Source: Prolixibacteraceae bacterium (lineage in GTDB: Bacteria > Bacteroidota > Bacteroidia > Bacteroidales > Prolixibacteraceae). From it: DNA of 64,000 bases. Under the pieces are notes generated by a model. That model saw nothing but the letters and a program-made list of their open reading frames with translations. It did not search any database and was not told the origin of the DNA. Position numbers and translations under genes: made by a program. The stretch spans positions 1 to 64,000 of the forward strand of contig JAUWAB010000002.1 of the NCBI GenBank assembly GCA_030602265.1, given 5' to 3'. Each line of letters starts with the position of its first letter. Positions within the stretch are counted from its first letter, which is position 1. Of this stretch, positions 35,924-46,353 are shown piece after piece.

Positions 35924-37117
35924 TTAATTCAATTTGGCTAAAGCATTTTTAATACGGGTGAGTGCTTCCTTCAGCTGTGCTTCGGATGCAGCATAGCTCA
36001 GCCTGAAACATTCGGGTGATCCGAATGCATCGCCGGAAACGATACCCACATGACCCTTGCTCAGGATGTAAAAACAAAGATCATCGGCATTTTTAAGAAC
36101 GGTATCACCATCTTTTTTGCCAAAATAGGCAGAACAATCCGGAAATACATAGAATGCTCCATCGGGCTTGCTGGTTTTTAATCCAGGTATTTCGGCAAGC
36201 ATGGACAGCACCAGGTCCCTGCGTTTTTCAAATTCTACCACCATCTTGGTAACCTCAGTTCCGTCATGGTTAAAGGCTGCCACTGAAGCAATCTGGGCCA
36301 CCGAGTTGGGTCCGGAAGTAAACTGGCTCTGCAGCTTGTTGCAGGCTTTAGCAATCCATAGCGGGGCGGCAATGAAGCCAATGCGGTATCCGGTCATGGC
36401 GTACGATTTCGACACGCCGTTTACGATCACCACCTGGTCCCTGATCTCCGGAAATTGAGCAATAGACTCGAACTTCTTTCCGTAAATAATATGTTCGTAA
36501 ATTTCGTCTGATATGACAATGATATTGGGATGTCTGGCAAAAATATCCGCAAAGGCTTTCAGTTCATCACGGGTGTAAACGCTGCCGGTGGGGTTGCTCG
36601 GACTGCTGAACAGAAATGCCCTGGTCTTTGGGGTTATGGCAGCTTCTAACTGTTCGGGGGTGATCTTGAAATCACTCTCCACAGTGGTGGGTATCACCAC
36701 ATTAATTCCTCCGGAATAGTTCACCAGATCGACGTAGGTAACCCAGTACGGCGCGGGGACAATCACCTCATCGCCTTCATCTACTACCACCTGTATGACG
36801 TTGGCCAGTGAATGTTTGGCACCGTTGGAAACGACAATCTGGTTGGTCGCGAATTCCAGTCCGTTGTCCCGTTTAAGCTTGCCCGCAATGGCATTGAGCA
36901 GTTCCGGATATCCCGGTACCGGGGAGTAGTAGGAGTAGTTGTCATCAATCGCCTTTTTGGCGGCTTCCTTGATAAAGGTCGGGGTGGGAAAATCGGGTTC
37001 GCCAACGCCCAGTCCGATTACATCAATGCCCTGCGCTTTCAGTTCACGGCTCTTTTGGGCCACAGCCAGGGTGGCTGATTCAGAAAGACGGTTAATCCGC
37101 TGTGCTACTTTTGTCAT
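35924..37117 (-). CDS. Class I/II aminotransferase (aspartate aminotransferase-like)
   Basis: 397 aa, fold type I PLP enzyme. The PLP lysine is in NGVSKSYAMTGYRIGF, the Asp that contacts the pyridine N in VISDEIYEHI, and the C-terminal carboxylate Arg in CFRLSYA. It resembles the thermophile-type AspC (subgroup I-gamma), which moves amino groups between aspartate and 2-oxoglutarate, sometimes prephenate. Sits alone with its own terminator. Confidence 0.92.
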   Translation of the reverse strand: MTKVAQRINRLSESATLAVAQKSRELKAQGIDVIGLGVGEPDFPTPTFIKEAAKKAIDDNYSYYSPVPGYPELLNAIAGKLKRDNGLEFATNQIVVSNGAKHSLANVIQVVVDEGDEVIVPAPYWVTYVDLVNYSGGINVVIPTTVESDFKITPEQLEAAITPKTRAFLFSSPSNPTGSVYTRDELKAFADIFARHPNIIVISDEIYEHIIYGKKFESIAQFPEIRDQVVIVNGVSKSYAMTGYRIGFIAAPLWIAKACNKLQSQFTSGPNSVAQIASVAAFNHDGTEVTKMVVEFEKRRDLVLSMLAEIPGLKTSKPDGAFYVFPDCSAYFGKKDGDTVLKNADDLCFYILSKGHVGIVSGDAFGSPECFRLSYAASEAQLKEALTRIKNALAKLN

Positions 37118-37221
37118 GATACCTGGTTTTTAATACTGATGTTAATTCAGAACGCAATATATATAATTTCCTGAAATGGACTTGTTTTTATCTCATTTTG
37201 TTAAAAAATAGCAAAAAAAGT

Positions 37222-38028
37222 TTACAAATATGTGAAAATAAAGGACAATAACCTGAAAGTTGCCGGTTTTACCCCAAAATTTGCGTTCATCTCAAAATGA
37301 TCCTTCGGTAAATGGTGCCCGACTGCCTCTTCATAAACTGTGTAAGGATGGTTCGGGTCTTGGTGCCAGGTACCCAGCAACGAGGGAATGGCGCTATTTT
37401 TCAGCATTTCCGGATCAGGCATATCGCTCATGATGGCTCCTGTCAGGATCATCCGGATGGCTTCCGGTGACATGTTCAGCATCAGGGAGTTGATTCCGGC
37501 GGCAGTATCTTCCTTCCATCCCATGTGTTCCGGCACATAACGTGTCAGGTTGAAAAGCCTTTCCAGTATTTTTTTGTCTCCTGGTTTTTCCAGCTGGTTT
37601 ACCAGTTTGGCATAAGTTTTTCTTATTGCCGGCCTCTGTCCCCAGATTTTGGGAAGCATCATCATTACCAGTCCGGCCATATCCGGGTTCCCGGATGCCA
37701 TACAGGCTGCAATTCCGGCCCCCTGGGAAAAACCGCCGGCAACATAGGGCCTGCCGGTAATTTGTCGGGCAATCATCCTGATGTCGTCCGCAACCGAAGG
37801 CCAGGCAAGTCTCTCCGGACCATGCGGGAGCGGGGAGGAGCCGTGGCCTGGCAACTCGATCCGGATTACTCTGAGGTAATCAGACAGCAGGTTAAAATCA
37901 AATACGGCGAACAGATCCTCCGAGTCGAGGGAATGAAACATACCGTGAAGCCAAAGCAAGGGAATTCCCTCACCGGTTTCCCTGATGTGGTAAGGATAGT
38001 CTCTGACGGTAATGGTATAATCGTTCAC
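37222..38028 (-). CDS. Alpha/beta-hydrolase fold protein
   Basis: 268 aa. LLWLHGMF is the oxyanion-type strand, GGFSQGAG the nucleophile elbow (Ser), and a His near the C-terminus (GHHLPKDHFEMN) could complete the triad. No signal peptide. The substrate is unknown; esterase or thioesterase activity would be a guess. It follows the GroES-like gene by 18 nt on the same strand. Confidence 0.82.
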   Translation of the reverse strand: MNDYTITVRDYPYHIRETGEGIPLLWLHGMFHSLDSEDLFAVFDFNLLSDYLRVIRIELPGHGSSPLPHGPERLAWPSVADDIRMIARQITGRPYVAGGFSQGAGIAACMASGNPDMAGLVMMMLPKIWGQRPAIRKTYAKLVNQLEKPGDKKILERLFNLTRYVPEHMGWKEDTAAGINSLMLNMSPEAIRMILTGAIMSDMPDPEMLKNSAIPSLLGTWHQDPNHPYTVYEEAVGHHLPKDHFEMNANFGVKPATFRLLSFIFTYL

Positions 38029-38046
38029 GGTTGCTGCTATTCCCGG

Positions 38047-38430
38047 TTATTCAAACAGTTTTTCATCCCTGATCAGCATCAGGATGGCGCTGTGGGGAAG
38101 GATGATATATTTTTCGAGGTTGAATTCTATCTCATACCCGCTTTTATTCAGGTACACGGCGAGATCACCCGGCCTGGCCTGAAGGGGTACATATTTTACC
38201 GCCTCCTGTTTTTCCTTCCAGGGTTCATCTTCATCAGTCATGGCAGGGATCGGATAGCCTGGCCCGACCTTAACGACATAGCCGCTTAACAGTTTCTCAT
38301 TTTCCTGTACTGAAGGGGGCAGGATCAGGCCTGAGGCCGTCTTCTGTTCTGGATTCTTGGGCTTTACAAGGATCCTGTCTCCTACCAGGATGAATTGTTC
38401 CAGGTTCTGTTCTTCTATTTTAAGTGACAT
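38047..38430 (-). CDS. GroES/Cpn10-fold protein, divergent
   Basis: 127 aa. GDRILVKPKNPEQKTASGLILPPS is close to the GroES N-terminus (split here from the whole motif), while the usual mobile loop is replaced by ENEKLLSGYVVKVGPGY and a 20-residue insert (IPAMTDEDEPWKEKQEAV). GDLAVYLNKSGYEIEF matches the last strand. groEL is not beside it, and the normal groES is about 95 aa, so this is a second, diverged Cpn10 protein whose partner is unclear. Confidence 0.82.
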   Translation of the reverse strand: MSLKIEEQNLEQFILVGDRILVKPKNPEQKTASGLILPPSVQENEKLLSGYVVKVGPGYPIPAMTDEDEPWKEKQEAVKYVPLQARPGDLAVYLNKSGYEIEFNLEKYIILPHSAILMLIRDEKLFE

Positions 38431-38714
38431 ATCGGATACGGATTTCTGTTGCTTTTACTTTTATTAATCTTGGTTGAGCAAAGATAACAAGTAATGGATA
38501 ATCCCGGTCATAATCAAAGTGGATTAATGGAGATAAGCCATGGTGAAAAAAGAGAGTGGGGTTTTGTAACATTTTAGTACCATGCAATACATATAACAAT
38601 GTAAAAAAAGGTAACCGTTAAAAAAAAGTTCTGAAAATTTGTAACGAATTGAAATCAGGAGCGTCTTAAAATCGAAAACAAGAAAACAAAGAACAGAAAC
38701 AAAACAAACGAAAC

Positions 38715-38720
38715 AGGAGG
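38715..38720 (+). promoter_or_regulatory. Strong Shine-Dalgarno site before the 169-aa secreted protein
   Basis: AGGAGG sits 8 nt before the ATG at 38729. Most genes in the window lack such a site, so this one stands out and fixes the start. The 298-bp region upstream is AT-rich with no other gene; I see no exact TAnnTTTG box in it. Confidence 0.75.
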
Positions 38721-38728
38721 AATTAGTC

Positions 38729-39238
38729 ATGAAAACTGTAAACATGTTAAAGAAAGCAGCTGTAACGTTAGCAGCAATGGGCCTTACCCTTGCATTGCTG
38801 GTTCACCCTGCCGATGCGCAGGGTACCGGGAAAGGCTCCGGTGAAGGTGTTGAAAAAAACAGGAAATCGACGGAACAGGTTTCTTATGCCACGCAGAGTG
38901 CAAGCAGCTATGCCGCTGAAATAGAAGCCAGGAAGGCATCTTACAGGAAGTTTGACCTGGTTGACCTGGTTGATGAACCCATGCAATTGGAAAGATGGAT
39001 GGTTGACAAGAGATATTTTGTCGACCGCTGGGGTAACGAAAAGGTTACCGAAGAAGCCAGTCCTGCAGAAGGGGAAAATAACGGCAGGCTGAGCTCTGAA
39101 GCCATAATGGCCCTGCTGGTCCCGGTTGCAGATGAGCCACTAAAACTGGAGGCCTGGATGACAGACGACTGCAGTTTTCCGTGCCAAGGTAAGAAGCCGG
39201 ATAATGGCCATGAGCATCTTGGGATCGCCGTTAAATAA
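38729..39238 (+). CDS. Secreted protein with a duplicated DEPxxLExWM motif
   Basis: 169 aa, family not recognised. Signal peptide to about residue 30 (cut after PADAQ). After a low-complexity Gly/Ser/Lys stretch there are two related segments: VDEPMQLERWMVDKRYF and ADEPLKLEAWMTDDCSF. Two Cys lie near the end (CSFPC). The motif resembles a small repeat found in some Bacteroidota secreted proteins, but I cannot name it. The strong ribosome site and perfect terminator suggest high expression. Confidence 0.8.
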   Translation: MKTVNMLKKAAVTLAAMGLTLALLVHPADAQGTGKGSGEGVEKNRKSTEQVSYATQSASSYAAEIEARKASYRKFDLVDLVDEPMQLERWMVDKRYFVDRWGNEKVTEEASPAEGENNGRLSSEAIMALLVPVADEPLKLEAWMTDDCSFPCQGKKPDNGHEHLGIAVK

Positions 39239-39279
39239 GCTGTAATTCTTAGAGTTGCCAGGGACCGGTCATCCCTGGG

Positions 39280-39327
39280 AAAAACCACCGCCGGATCTGA
39301 TTATCTCAGTATCCGGCGGTGGTTTTT
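39280..39327. terminator. Bidirectional terminator, perfect 17-bp stem
   Basis: AAAAACCACCGCCGGAT at 39280-39296 pairs fully with ATCCGGCGGTGGTTTTT at 39311-39327 over a 14-nt loop. It serves the secreted-protein gene on plus and map on minus, whose stop codon it touches. Confidence 0.92.
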
Positions 39328-40106
39328 CAGCTTATCGGGTATTCATTACGGACATCTGTCAGAACCTCAACACCTGTCGGCGTAACCAGTACAGTGTGTT
39401 CAAACTGCGCCGACAGCCGGTTGTCTACTGTCCGGGCCGTCCACCCGTCGGCCTTGTCGATCCGGGTTCCCGGCCTGCCTTCGTTGATCATGGGTTCAAT
39501 GGTGAAGGTCATGCCGGGCTGCATTACCGGACCCGTATTTCTTCTGGAGGTGTGGTCTACCTGCGGCTCTTCATGAAAATTCAGACCAACCCCATGTCCG
39601 CAGAATTCATATACCACAGAATATCCTTTGGCACGCGCATACCTGGAGATTACAAATCCGATATTTCCGAACTGGTTTCCGGGTTTTACCTGCTCTATGG
39701 CCAGATCGAGACAGTGTTTGGTGGTTTCCATGAGCCGACGGGCCCTCTCAGAAATCTCACCAATTGCAAACATCCTGGAAGTATCGCCGTAGTATCCGTT
39801 CAGAATCGTGGTCACATCAATGTTGATGATGTCACCTTCCTTCAGAATGGTCTTTTCAGACGGAATTCCATGGCAAACTATCTCGTTTGGCGATATACAG
39901 CTGGACTTCGGGAAGCCGTTGTAACCCTTTGTCGCTGGTACGGCCCCGTGTTCCAGTATATATTCTTCAATTTTCTGGTCAAGGAATCCAGTGGAAACGC
40001 CTGGACGGACAAACTCCGCGATGTATTCGAGCGTACTGGCTGCCAGGCGGCTGCTTGCACGTATTCCCGCGATCTGTTCACTGTTTTTTATGATAATATT
40101 GCCCAT
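39327..40106 (-). CDS. map: Type I methionine aminopeptidase
   Basis: 259 aa. The binuclear metal site is visible: INIDVTTILNGYYGDTSRMF (both Asp), GHGVGLNFHEEP (His), TIEPMI (Glu) and the last Glu in FEHTVLVT. It removes the initiator Met from new proteins. The acyl-ACP thioesterase gene starts 91 bp upstream in the opposite direction. Confidence 0.95.
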   Translation of the reverse strand: MGNIIIKNSEQIAGIRASSRLAASTLEYIAEFVRPGVSTGFLDQKIEEYILEHGAVPATKGYNGFPKSSCISPNEIVCHGIPSEKTILKEGDIINIDVTTILNGYYGDTSRMFAIGEISERARRLMETTKHCLDLAIEQVKPGNQFGNIGFVISRYARAKGYSVVYEFCGHGVGLNFHEEPQVDHTSRRNTGPVMQPGMTFTIEPMINEGRPGTRIDKADGWTARTVDNRLSAQFEHTVLVTPTGVEVLTDVRNEYPIS

Positions 40107-40164
40107 CTGGCTTCGAATTTTTTACAAAAATGATGAAAACCTTCTATTATTCAAAACTCAACAA

Positions 40165-40172
40165 TATTTTTG
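40165..40172 (+). promoter_or_regulatory. Possible -7 box for the thioesterase gene
   Basis: TATTTTTG fits TAnnTTTG and is 25 nt before the start at 40198. No TTTG at the expected spacing upstream. Confidence 0.35.
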
Positions 40173-40197
40173 CAGAAAAGTTTATTATAAAAACATA

Positions 40198-40926
40198 ATG
40201 AAGCACATTAATCAGCTTAAAGCCAAATCCTATCATATCAACCGCTTCGGAGATGTCTCCACCCCTTTCCTGTTTTGGTATATGCAGGAAATTGCCTGGG
40301 AACATGCCCGTATCTTAGGTTTTGGATTTGAGCATCTTAAGGAAGACCAGCTTTTCTGGGTATTATCGAGACTGCTCGTCAAAATAGACCGGCGACCCCG
40401 CTGGACAGAGGAATTTACCCTGGAGACCTGGTCGAGGGGCACCGACGGTTTCTTTGCCTACCGTGATTACCGGTTCATTGACAGCCAGGGTGAGGAGATC
40501 ATCAGGGCAACCAGCAGCTGGCTGGTGTTAGACCTGGAATCCAGACGGATCCAGAGATTGAACCAATACAAGAATTTCCCTGCTTATCAGGAAAGTGTAT
40601 TCGGTTATAATGCGGGCAAGGTGGAATCCCCCGCCCCGGTGGAAGAACCGACCTGGTACCCGGTACTCTTCAATGAAATTGACATCAACCAGCATTTCAA
40701 TACCGGCCGCTACCTTGAGCGGATAAATAACAGCTACACGTTTGATTTTCAGGCTTCCCATAAATTGAAGGAGTTAGAGGTTAATTTTGTCAGGGAAGGG
40801 ATGCCTGAAGATTCACTGGCGGTTATCCGGCAGGAACTGAATTCTTCTGATCATTTATGCAGTGTGGTCAGGGAACGCGATGGCGCCGAACTGATACGGG
40901 CCCGCCTTACCTGGGAGAAATCCTGA
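40198..40926 (+). CDS. Acyl-ACP thioesterase
   Basis: 242 aa from the ATG at 40198; the open frame runs back into map, but homology starts at MKHINQLKAKSYHINRFG. Two hotdog domains: FLFWYMQEIAWEHARILG in the first, and the catalytic stretch FNEIDINQHFNTGRYLE (Asn, His) in the second. It frees fatty acids from acyl carrier protein. The family is common in anaerobic Bacteroidota. Confidence 0.9.
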   Translation: MKHINQLKAKSYHINRFGDVSTPFLFWYMQEIAWEHARILGFGFEHLKEDQLFWVLSRLLVKIDRRPRWTEEFTLETWSRGTDGFFAYRDYRFIDSQGEEIIRATSSWLVLDLESRRIQRLNQYKNFPAYQESVFGYNAGKVESPAPVEEPTWYPVLFNEIDINQHFNTGRYLERINNSYTFDFQASHKLKELEVNFVREGMPEDSLAVIRQELNSSDHLCSVVRERDGAELIRARLTWEKS

Positions 40927-41054
40927 CCAAGATTCAGGGTTCTTCCCTGAAGGGGTGTTCCGGGCTTTCTTCTCCGGTGAATCCCGGTTTGAACTTCTTG
41001 CGGAAGGTGACAGTGCTGTCCGGGATAAACCGTATGGCAGATTCCGGATGAAAA

Positions 41055-42107
<1,053 letters not shown>

Positions 42108-42132
42108 TTATGGTCAAATAACCGGAGCAGGG

Positions 42133-42297
42133 ATGGTTATGTTTCCTAACAACCGGTTCATCGTTTCGGAACTGCATGATGATTATACCTTGTCGAATGG
42201 TTTGAATCTGGATGTTCGTGGCCTGAAACCAGGCCAGTATTTCCTTAGGGTCATCTATGGCAATAAATCAGAAAACAGGATGATCCTTATAAATTAA
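42133..42297 (+). pseudogene. Orphan T9SS sorting-domain tail (gene remnant)
   Basis: A 54-codon plus-strand frame (MVMFPNNRFIVSELHD, then LDVRGLKPGQYFLRVIYGNKSE, split here) closely fits the end of a type A T9SS C-terminal domain: FPN start, LxPGxYxLxV, then a basic end (NRMILIN). There is no passenger domain and no signal peptide; the frame continues upstream only into the start of add. It is most likely the remains of a deleted secreted protein, less likely a small gene. Confidence 0.6.
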
Positions 42298-42493
42298 TTA
42301 GTCTCTTCTTCGGGATGATAAGCTTTTCATGTTATAGGATCTGAAAAGTTTATCAGGCCCATATTAATCTCAGACCGGTATCAGTTTCGGATCCATTTTA
42401 TTATCCGGAGTTGAATCCGGTTGTTTTGTTTAGGTGTTCTGAACTAAAATTTTCGATATTTGTTTAATAAATATAGATTAAACATTAAACAAA
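42298..42493. other. Spacer before the SOUL gene
   Basis: AT-rich spacer. GATATTTG at 42455-42462 misses the -7 consensus by its first two bases, with TTTG at 42425-42428 too far upstream (26 nt). Nothing firm. Confidence 0.35.
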
Positions 42494-43075
42494 ATGAACA
42501 CGCTAATTATTCTTTTATTTATGGGATTGTTTCAATCGGACAGTAAAACAGAGATACAGAAGTATCAAACCATTAAGTCTGAAAAGGACTTTGAGATCAG
42601 GTTTTATCCACCTGCGATATTGGCCAGTGTTGATATGGCCGGCGGCTATGACGAGTCACGCAACAGCAGTTTTGGTACGCTTGCCGGATATATATTCGGG
42701 GGTAACCAGGAGAATATGCAGATCAGTATGACCGCTCCGGTGCGTATGTCTGAAGCAGACGGCACAATGAGTTTTGTTATGCCTTCGAAGTTTACCATGG
42801 AAACATTACCGGAACCCAAAAGCCGCAGGGTTAAGTTGCATATGTCAGAACCTCAGTATGTTGCGGTTGTAAGGTTCAGCGGCTGGGCCAGTGAGCGTAA
42901 GATTTCTGAGATGAAGGATAAATTGATGGTATGGCTTGAAAAGGAAGGATTAAACCACGGTCAGCAATTTGAGTATCTGGGCTATAATCCTCCGTACCAG
43001 CTCACCAACCGCCGGAATGAGGTTTTGGTTCCCCTGGTTGGTTTTTCTCCGGATGCAGTCTCAGAGAAGAAATGA
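42494..43075 (+). CDS. SOUL heme-binding-family protein
   Basis: 193 aa. KYQTIKSEKDFEIRFYPP and NMQISMTAPVRM, then FVMPSKFTMETLPEP, are the SOUL signature; C-terminal WLEKEG and YNPPYQLTNRRNEVLVPL complete it. The N-terminus is hydrophobic (LIILLFMGLFQSD), a weak signal peptide. Family members bind heme or porphyrins. Heme ligation cannot be shown here. Single gene. Confidence 0.9.
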   Translation: MNTLIILLFMGLFQSDSKTEIQKYQTIKSEKDFEIRFYPPAILASVDMAGGYDESRNSSFGTLAGYIFGGNQENMQISMTAPVRMSEADGTMSFVMPSKFTMETLPEPKSRRVKLHMSEPQYVAVVRFSGWASERKISEMKDKLMVWLEKEGLNHGQQFEYLGYNPPYQLTNRRNEVLVPLVGFSPDAVSEKK

Positions 43076-43144
43076 GTATTAAACTGAAAAGGGAATAAAA
43101 TCTCAGGGTACTCCCATTCATTCAGGCGGGTTTTTCCCTGTGTA

Positions 43145-43813
43145 TTATTGCCTGAACCCGCCGGCGAAATTCATTACACAGAGGAAACGGTATGTTTTGT
43201 GGGTGCCACAGGCAACCCCGACGTATCGCAGGCCGGGATCCAGGAAGTTGATCCGGTGTCCGCGGTTGGGAACGCCATCATCGATAACGAGGTGAAGGAC
43301 GACCGACCGGGCATCAGGGTCGCCGTAGAAAATGTTTTCTGCAATTTTTTTGTCCCAATCCCCATACCTGGAAATCCGGTCGTCGATGGATGAACCATTG
43401 CTTCCTTTATGTCCGGTTTTACCGGTTTTACTCTGTTCCTGCTGATGGTCGGCAGACGCTTTGGTCAATCGCTGGTCGGGCATCAGGGGAGGAGCCGGTT
43501 TGGCACTCTTTAGCGCTTTGATGGCGTCCTTTAAAGCGGTAATTCCTTCGCGCGTGATAATCGGGTCATTTCCGGGCATATACAGCATATTCCCCTTATA
43601 CATGGTCAGCATGGGCTCCAGGTATTCCCTGGCGTAGGCAGCCGGATTGTTTCTGAGTTTGTTGATTTCCAGAATGACCGCCTTTTCATTTTCGGAAAGA
43701 TATTCAGCACGGGCAGCGGTGTTGAGTGCGGCAATATCCCAGTTGTTACCCGTCGCCCCGGAAATTCCCGGCAGAAGCACAGCCATGAAGACATATAGAA
43801 TTCTGTAAAGCAT
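43145..43813 (-). CDS. Secreted CAP (SCP/PR1) domain protein
   Basis: 222 aa with a signal peptide (to about residue 20). The CAP domain shows EINKLRNNPAAYA, LTKASADHQQEQ, AENIFYG, and GHRINFLDPGLRYVGVA; the His of HQ and GHR and the Glu of AEN are the family cavity residues. Role of bacterial CAP proteins is little known. The region between it and the SOUL gene has nothing notable. Confidence 0.9.
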   Translation of the reverse strand: MLYRILYVFMAVLLPGISGATGNNWDIAALNTAARAEYLSENEKAVILEINKLRNNPAAYAREYLEPMLTMYKGNMLYMPGNDPIITREGITALKDAIKALKSAKPAPPLMPDQRLTKASADHQQEQSKTGKTGHKGSNGSSIDDRISRYGDWDKKIAENIFYGDPDARSVVLHLVIDDGVPNRGHRINFLDPGLRYVGVACGTHKTYRFLCVMNFAGGFRQ

Positions 43814-43932
43814 AAATAGTCCTGATAAAGTTCTGTTTTCTGCTTTTTACAAACGTAATGCCTCAAATTTTATTGGATAATGGCCTGCTGATTTATTTCT
43901 GCCCCGACAGGAGTATTTCAATTATGGTGTAT

Positions 43933-46353
43933 TCAGATTTCCAGTTTAGGGAATTTTCGTACATCGGTTTCGTGCATCATCTGGTAAACCGCTTCAAAAA
44001 TCCTTTCCACATTGGGTTTTGAGAAATATTCACCGTCGATGCCATAGGCAGGGCGGTGCTCCATGGCCGGGAGCGTGCGGGGTGCAGTATCCAGATAATC
44101 GAATGCATTCTGCTCTTCCAGTACCTTCTGTAACATGTATGCGGTGGCCCCTCCTGGAACATCCTCGTCAACAAAGATCACCTTGCCCGTTTTCTTCACC
44201 GATTCGAGGATCATATGGTTGACATCAAAAGGCATAAGGGTCTGCACGTCGATTACTTCCAGTGATATCCCTTTGGTTTCCAAAAGACTGGCAGCCTTCA
44301 GTGCATGGAAAACGTTCCAGCCATAGGTCACCAGTGTAACGTCGGTCCCTTCTTGCATTACCTCCGGAACGCCCAATGGTACCCTGAAATCCCCAAAATT
44401 GGCCGGCAATATTTCCCTGACGTTATATCCCTTCAGCGGTTCGATAACCAGCGCCGGGTCGTTGGCCATCAGCAGGGTATTGTAAAAACCGGCTGCCTGG
44501 GTCATGTTCCTCGGAACACACAAATAGATTCCCCTGAGCGAACCCAACAGCAACTGCATGGGTGAACCGGCATGCCAGATTCCCTGGAGCTGATGTCCGC
44601 GGGTACGGGTAATCACCGGAGCGGCCTGTTTCCCCATAGTGCGGTACTGCAGGCTGGCCAGGTCGTCGCTGAGCGTCGACTGTGCATAGATGAGGTAATC
44701 CAAATACTGAATTTCTGCTATCGGACGGAAACCTCTGAGTGCCAGTCCGATTCCCTGCCCGATAATGGTAGTCTCCCGGATGCCGGTATCCGATACGCGT
44801 TCTTCGCCATACCTGGCCTGCATGCCTTTCATACCCTGATTGACGTCGCCCAGTTTTCCGGTGTCTTCGCCGAAGGTGACCAGGTTGGGATACCTGCTAA
44901 ACAGCACGTCGAAATTGCGGCTAAGGATCTCCGAGCCGGGGACTTCTTCCGGATTAGCTGTATAGGTGGGTGCAATACCGGAAACCTTCAGTGCCGAATC
45001 GTTTCCCTCACGGAAGAGGTTCCGGCTGTAGAAATCGCAGCTCTTTTTTTCAAAATCCCGGATCCATTGTTGCAGTTCCTTCCTTACTTTCTTATCGCTT
45101 TCAAATCCATGGGTTTCGTACCAAACCCGTTTAGCAAAACTGAGCAGCGCCCGGCGGGTTGGAAACAGTTTGCCGGTTATTCCCTGAAATTCTTCCGTGT
45201 GGTCGATCTTGCCTTCAGACACAGACTTGAGTTCATCGATAATGGATTGGAGGGAACCTGTTTCTTCAGCATACCCCCTGGTATAGTTTTCCCAGGCTAT
45301 ATCCCTGGCTTCCCTGGCTCTCCGGATGGCTTTCTTCTCAACCCTGGTGATCTCTTCCAGCTCGGCAGTCCCCGATTCCATCATCCAGTTGCGGAATTGT
45401 TTCAGGCAGTCGTATTCATTCTCCCAGTCCAGTCTTTCTTTGGTTTTATATCGCTCATGCGACCCGGAAGTTGAATGCCCGGTTGGCTGGGTAATTTCCG
45501 TAATATGGAAAAGTACCGGTACCTGTTCTGTACGGCAGCGCAGGATGCCCTTTTCGAAGGTTTTGACCAGTGCCGGATAATCCCATCCTTTGCAGGTATA
45601 AATTTCAATTCCGTTGGTCCCCGGTTCTTTCTGAAAGCCTTTCAGTGCTTCGGATATGCTTGATTTGGCTGTTTGCAGCTCAATGGGTACACTGATCCCG
45701 AATCCGTCGTCATAAACCGCAACGGCTAAAGGAACCTGCATGACGGCTGCTGCATTAATGGTCTCAAAGAACATCCCTTCCGAAGTGCTGGCATCCCCGA
45801 TGGAGCCGAAAGCCACTTCGTTGCCGGTAATGTTGTTGTTCAGGTGTTGTTCCAGGTCCGGTCGCTGCCTCACCAGCTTTGAAGCCTGCGCAAGACCTAA
45901 CAGGCGCGGCATTTGTCCGGCTGTGGAGGAAATATCCGAAGCTGAATTGTACTGTTCGGTAAGGTCCCTTATTTCACCGTGGCTGTTGATGTTCTTCGTG
46001 GCGAAATGGTTATTGAAATTTCTGCCGCCCGTCGAAGGGTTGATGTCGAGATCAGTATCCCCGTATATCATGGCAAAAAATTCTTCTGGCTGAAGGAGGT
46101 CCAAAGCCAGCATAAAAGTCTGGTCCCTGTAATAACCCGAACGCCAGTCACCCTTCCTGAAATTTTTGGCATAAGCGATCTGCGCCAGTTCCTTGCCGTC
46201 GCCAAAGATCCCGAAATGTGCCCTGCCATTATGGACTTCCCTGCGTCCCAACAGGCTAAGCTGTCTGCTCAGAAAGGCAAGGTAGTAATCTTCAAGGGCT
46301 TCTTCGGCGTTTATATCGGTAACATTCAATGTTTCTGTATTTTCCAGGTACAT
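43933..46353 (-). CDS. 2-oxoacid dehydrogenase E1, alpha and beta parts fused
   Basis: 806 aa. The first half is an E1 alpha domain with the thiamine diphosphate motif GDASTSEG ... ETINAAAV; the second is E1 beta (LVTFGEDTGKLGDVNQG, EIQYLDYLIYAQS, VIFVDEDVPGG). In two-gene systems these are bkdA/pdhA and bkdB/pdhB. The partner E2 and E3 genes are not in the window. Branched-chain oxoacid or pyruvate is the likely substrate. No terminator or promoter stands out. Confidence 0.92.
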   Translation of the reverse strand: MYLENTETLNVTDINAEEALEDYYLAFLSRQLSLLGRREVHNGRAHFGIFGDGKELAQIAYAKNFRKGDWRSGYYRDQTFMLALDLLQPEEFFAMIYGDTDLDINPSTGGRNFNNHFATKNINSHGEIRDLTEQYNSASDISSTAGQMPRLLGLAQASKLVRQRPDLEQHLNNNITGNEVAFGSIGDASTSEGMFFETINAAAVMQVPLAVAVYDDGFGISVPIELQTAKSSISEALKGFQKEPGTNGIEIYTCKGWDYPALVKTFEKGILRCRTEQVPVLFHITEITQPTGHSTSGSHERYKTKERLDWENEYDCLKQFRNWMMESGTAELEEITRVEKKAIRRAREARDIAWENYTRGYAEETGSLQSIIDELKSVSEGKIDHTEEFQGITGKLFPTRRALLSFAKRVWYETHGFESDKKVRKELQQWIRDFEKKSCDFYSRNLFREGNDSALKVSGIAPTYTANPEEVPGSEILSRNFDVLFSRYPNLVTFGEDTGKLGDVNQGMKGMQARYGEERVSDTGIRETTIIGQGIGLALRGFRPIAEIQYLDYLIYAQSTLSDDLASLQYRTMGKQAAPVITRTRGHQLQGIWHAGSPMQLLLGSLRGIYLCVPRNMTQAAGFYNTLLMANDPALVIEPLKGYNVREILPANFGDFRVPLGVPEVMQEGTDVTLVTYGWNVFHALKAASLLETKGISLEVIDVQTLMPFDVNHMILESVKKTGKVIFVDEDVPGGATAYMLQKVLEEQNAFDYLDTAPRTLPAMEHRPAYGIDGEYFSKPNVERIFEAVYQMMHETDVRKFPKLEI

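Noticed and set aside
40933-40951. TTCAGGG/CCCTGAA hairpin after the thioesterase gene as a terminator
   Set aside because: Seven-bp stem with no T-run on either strand.
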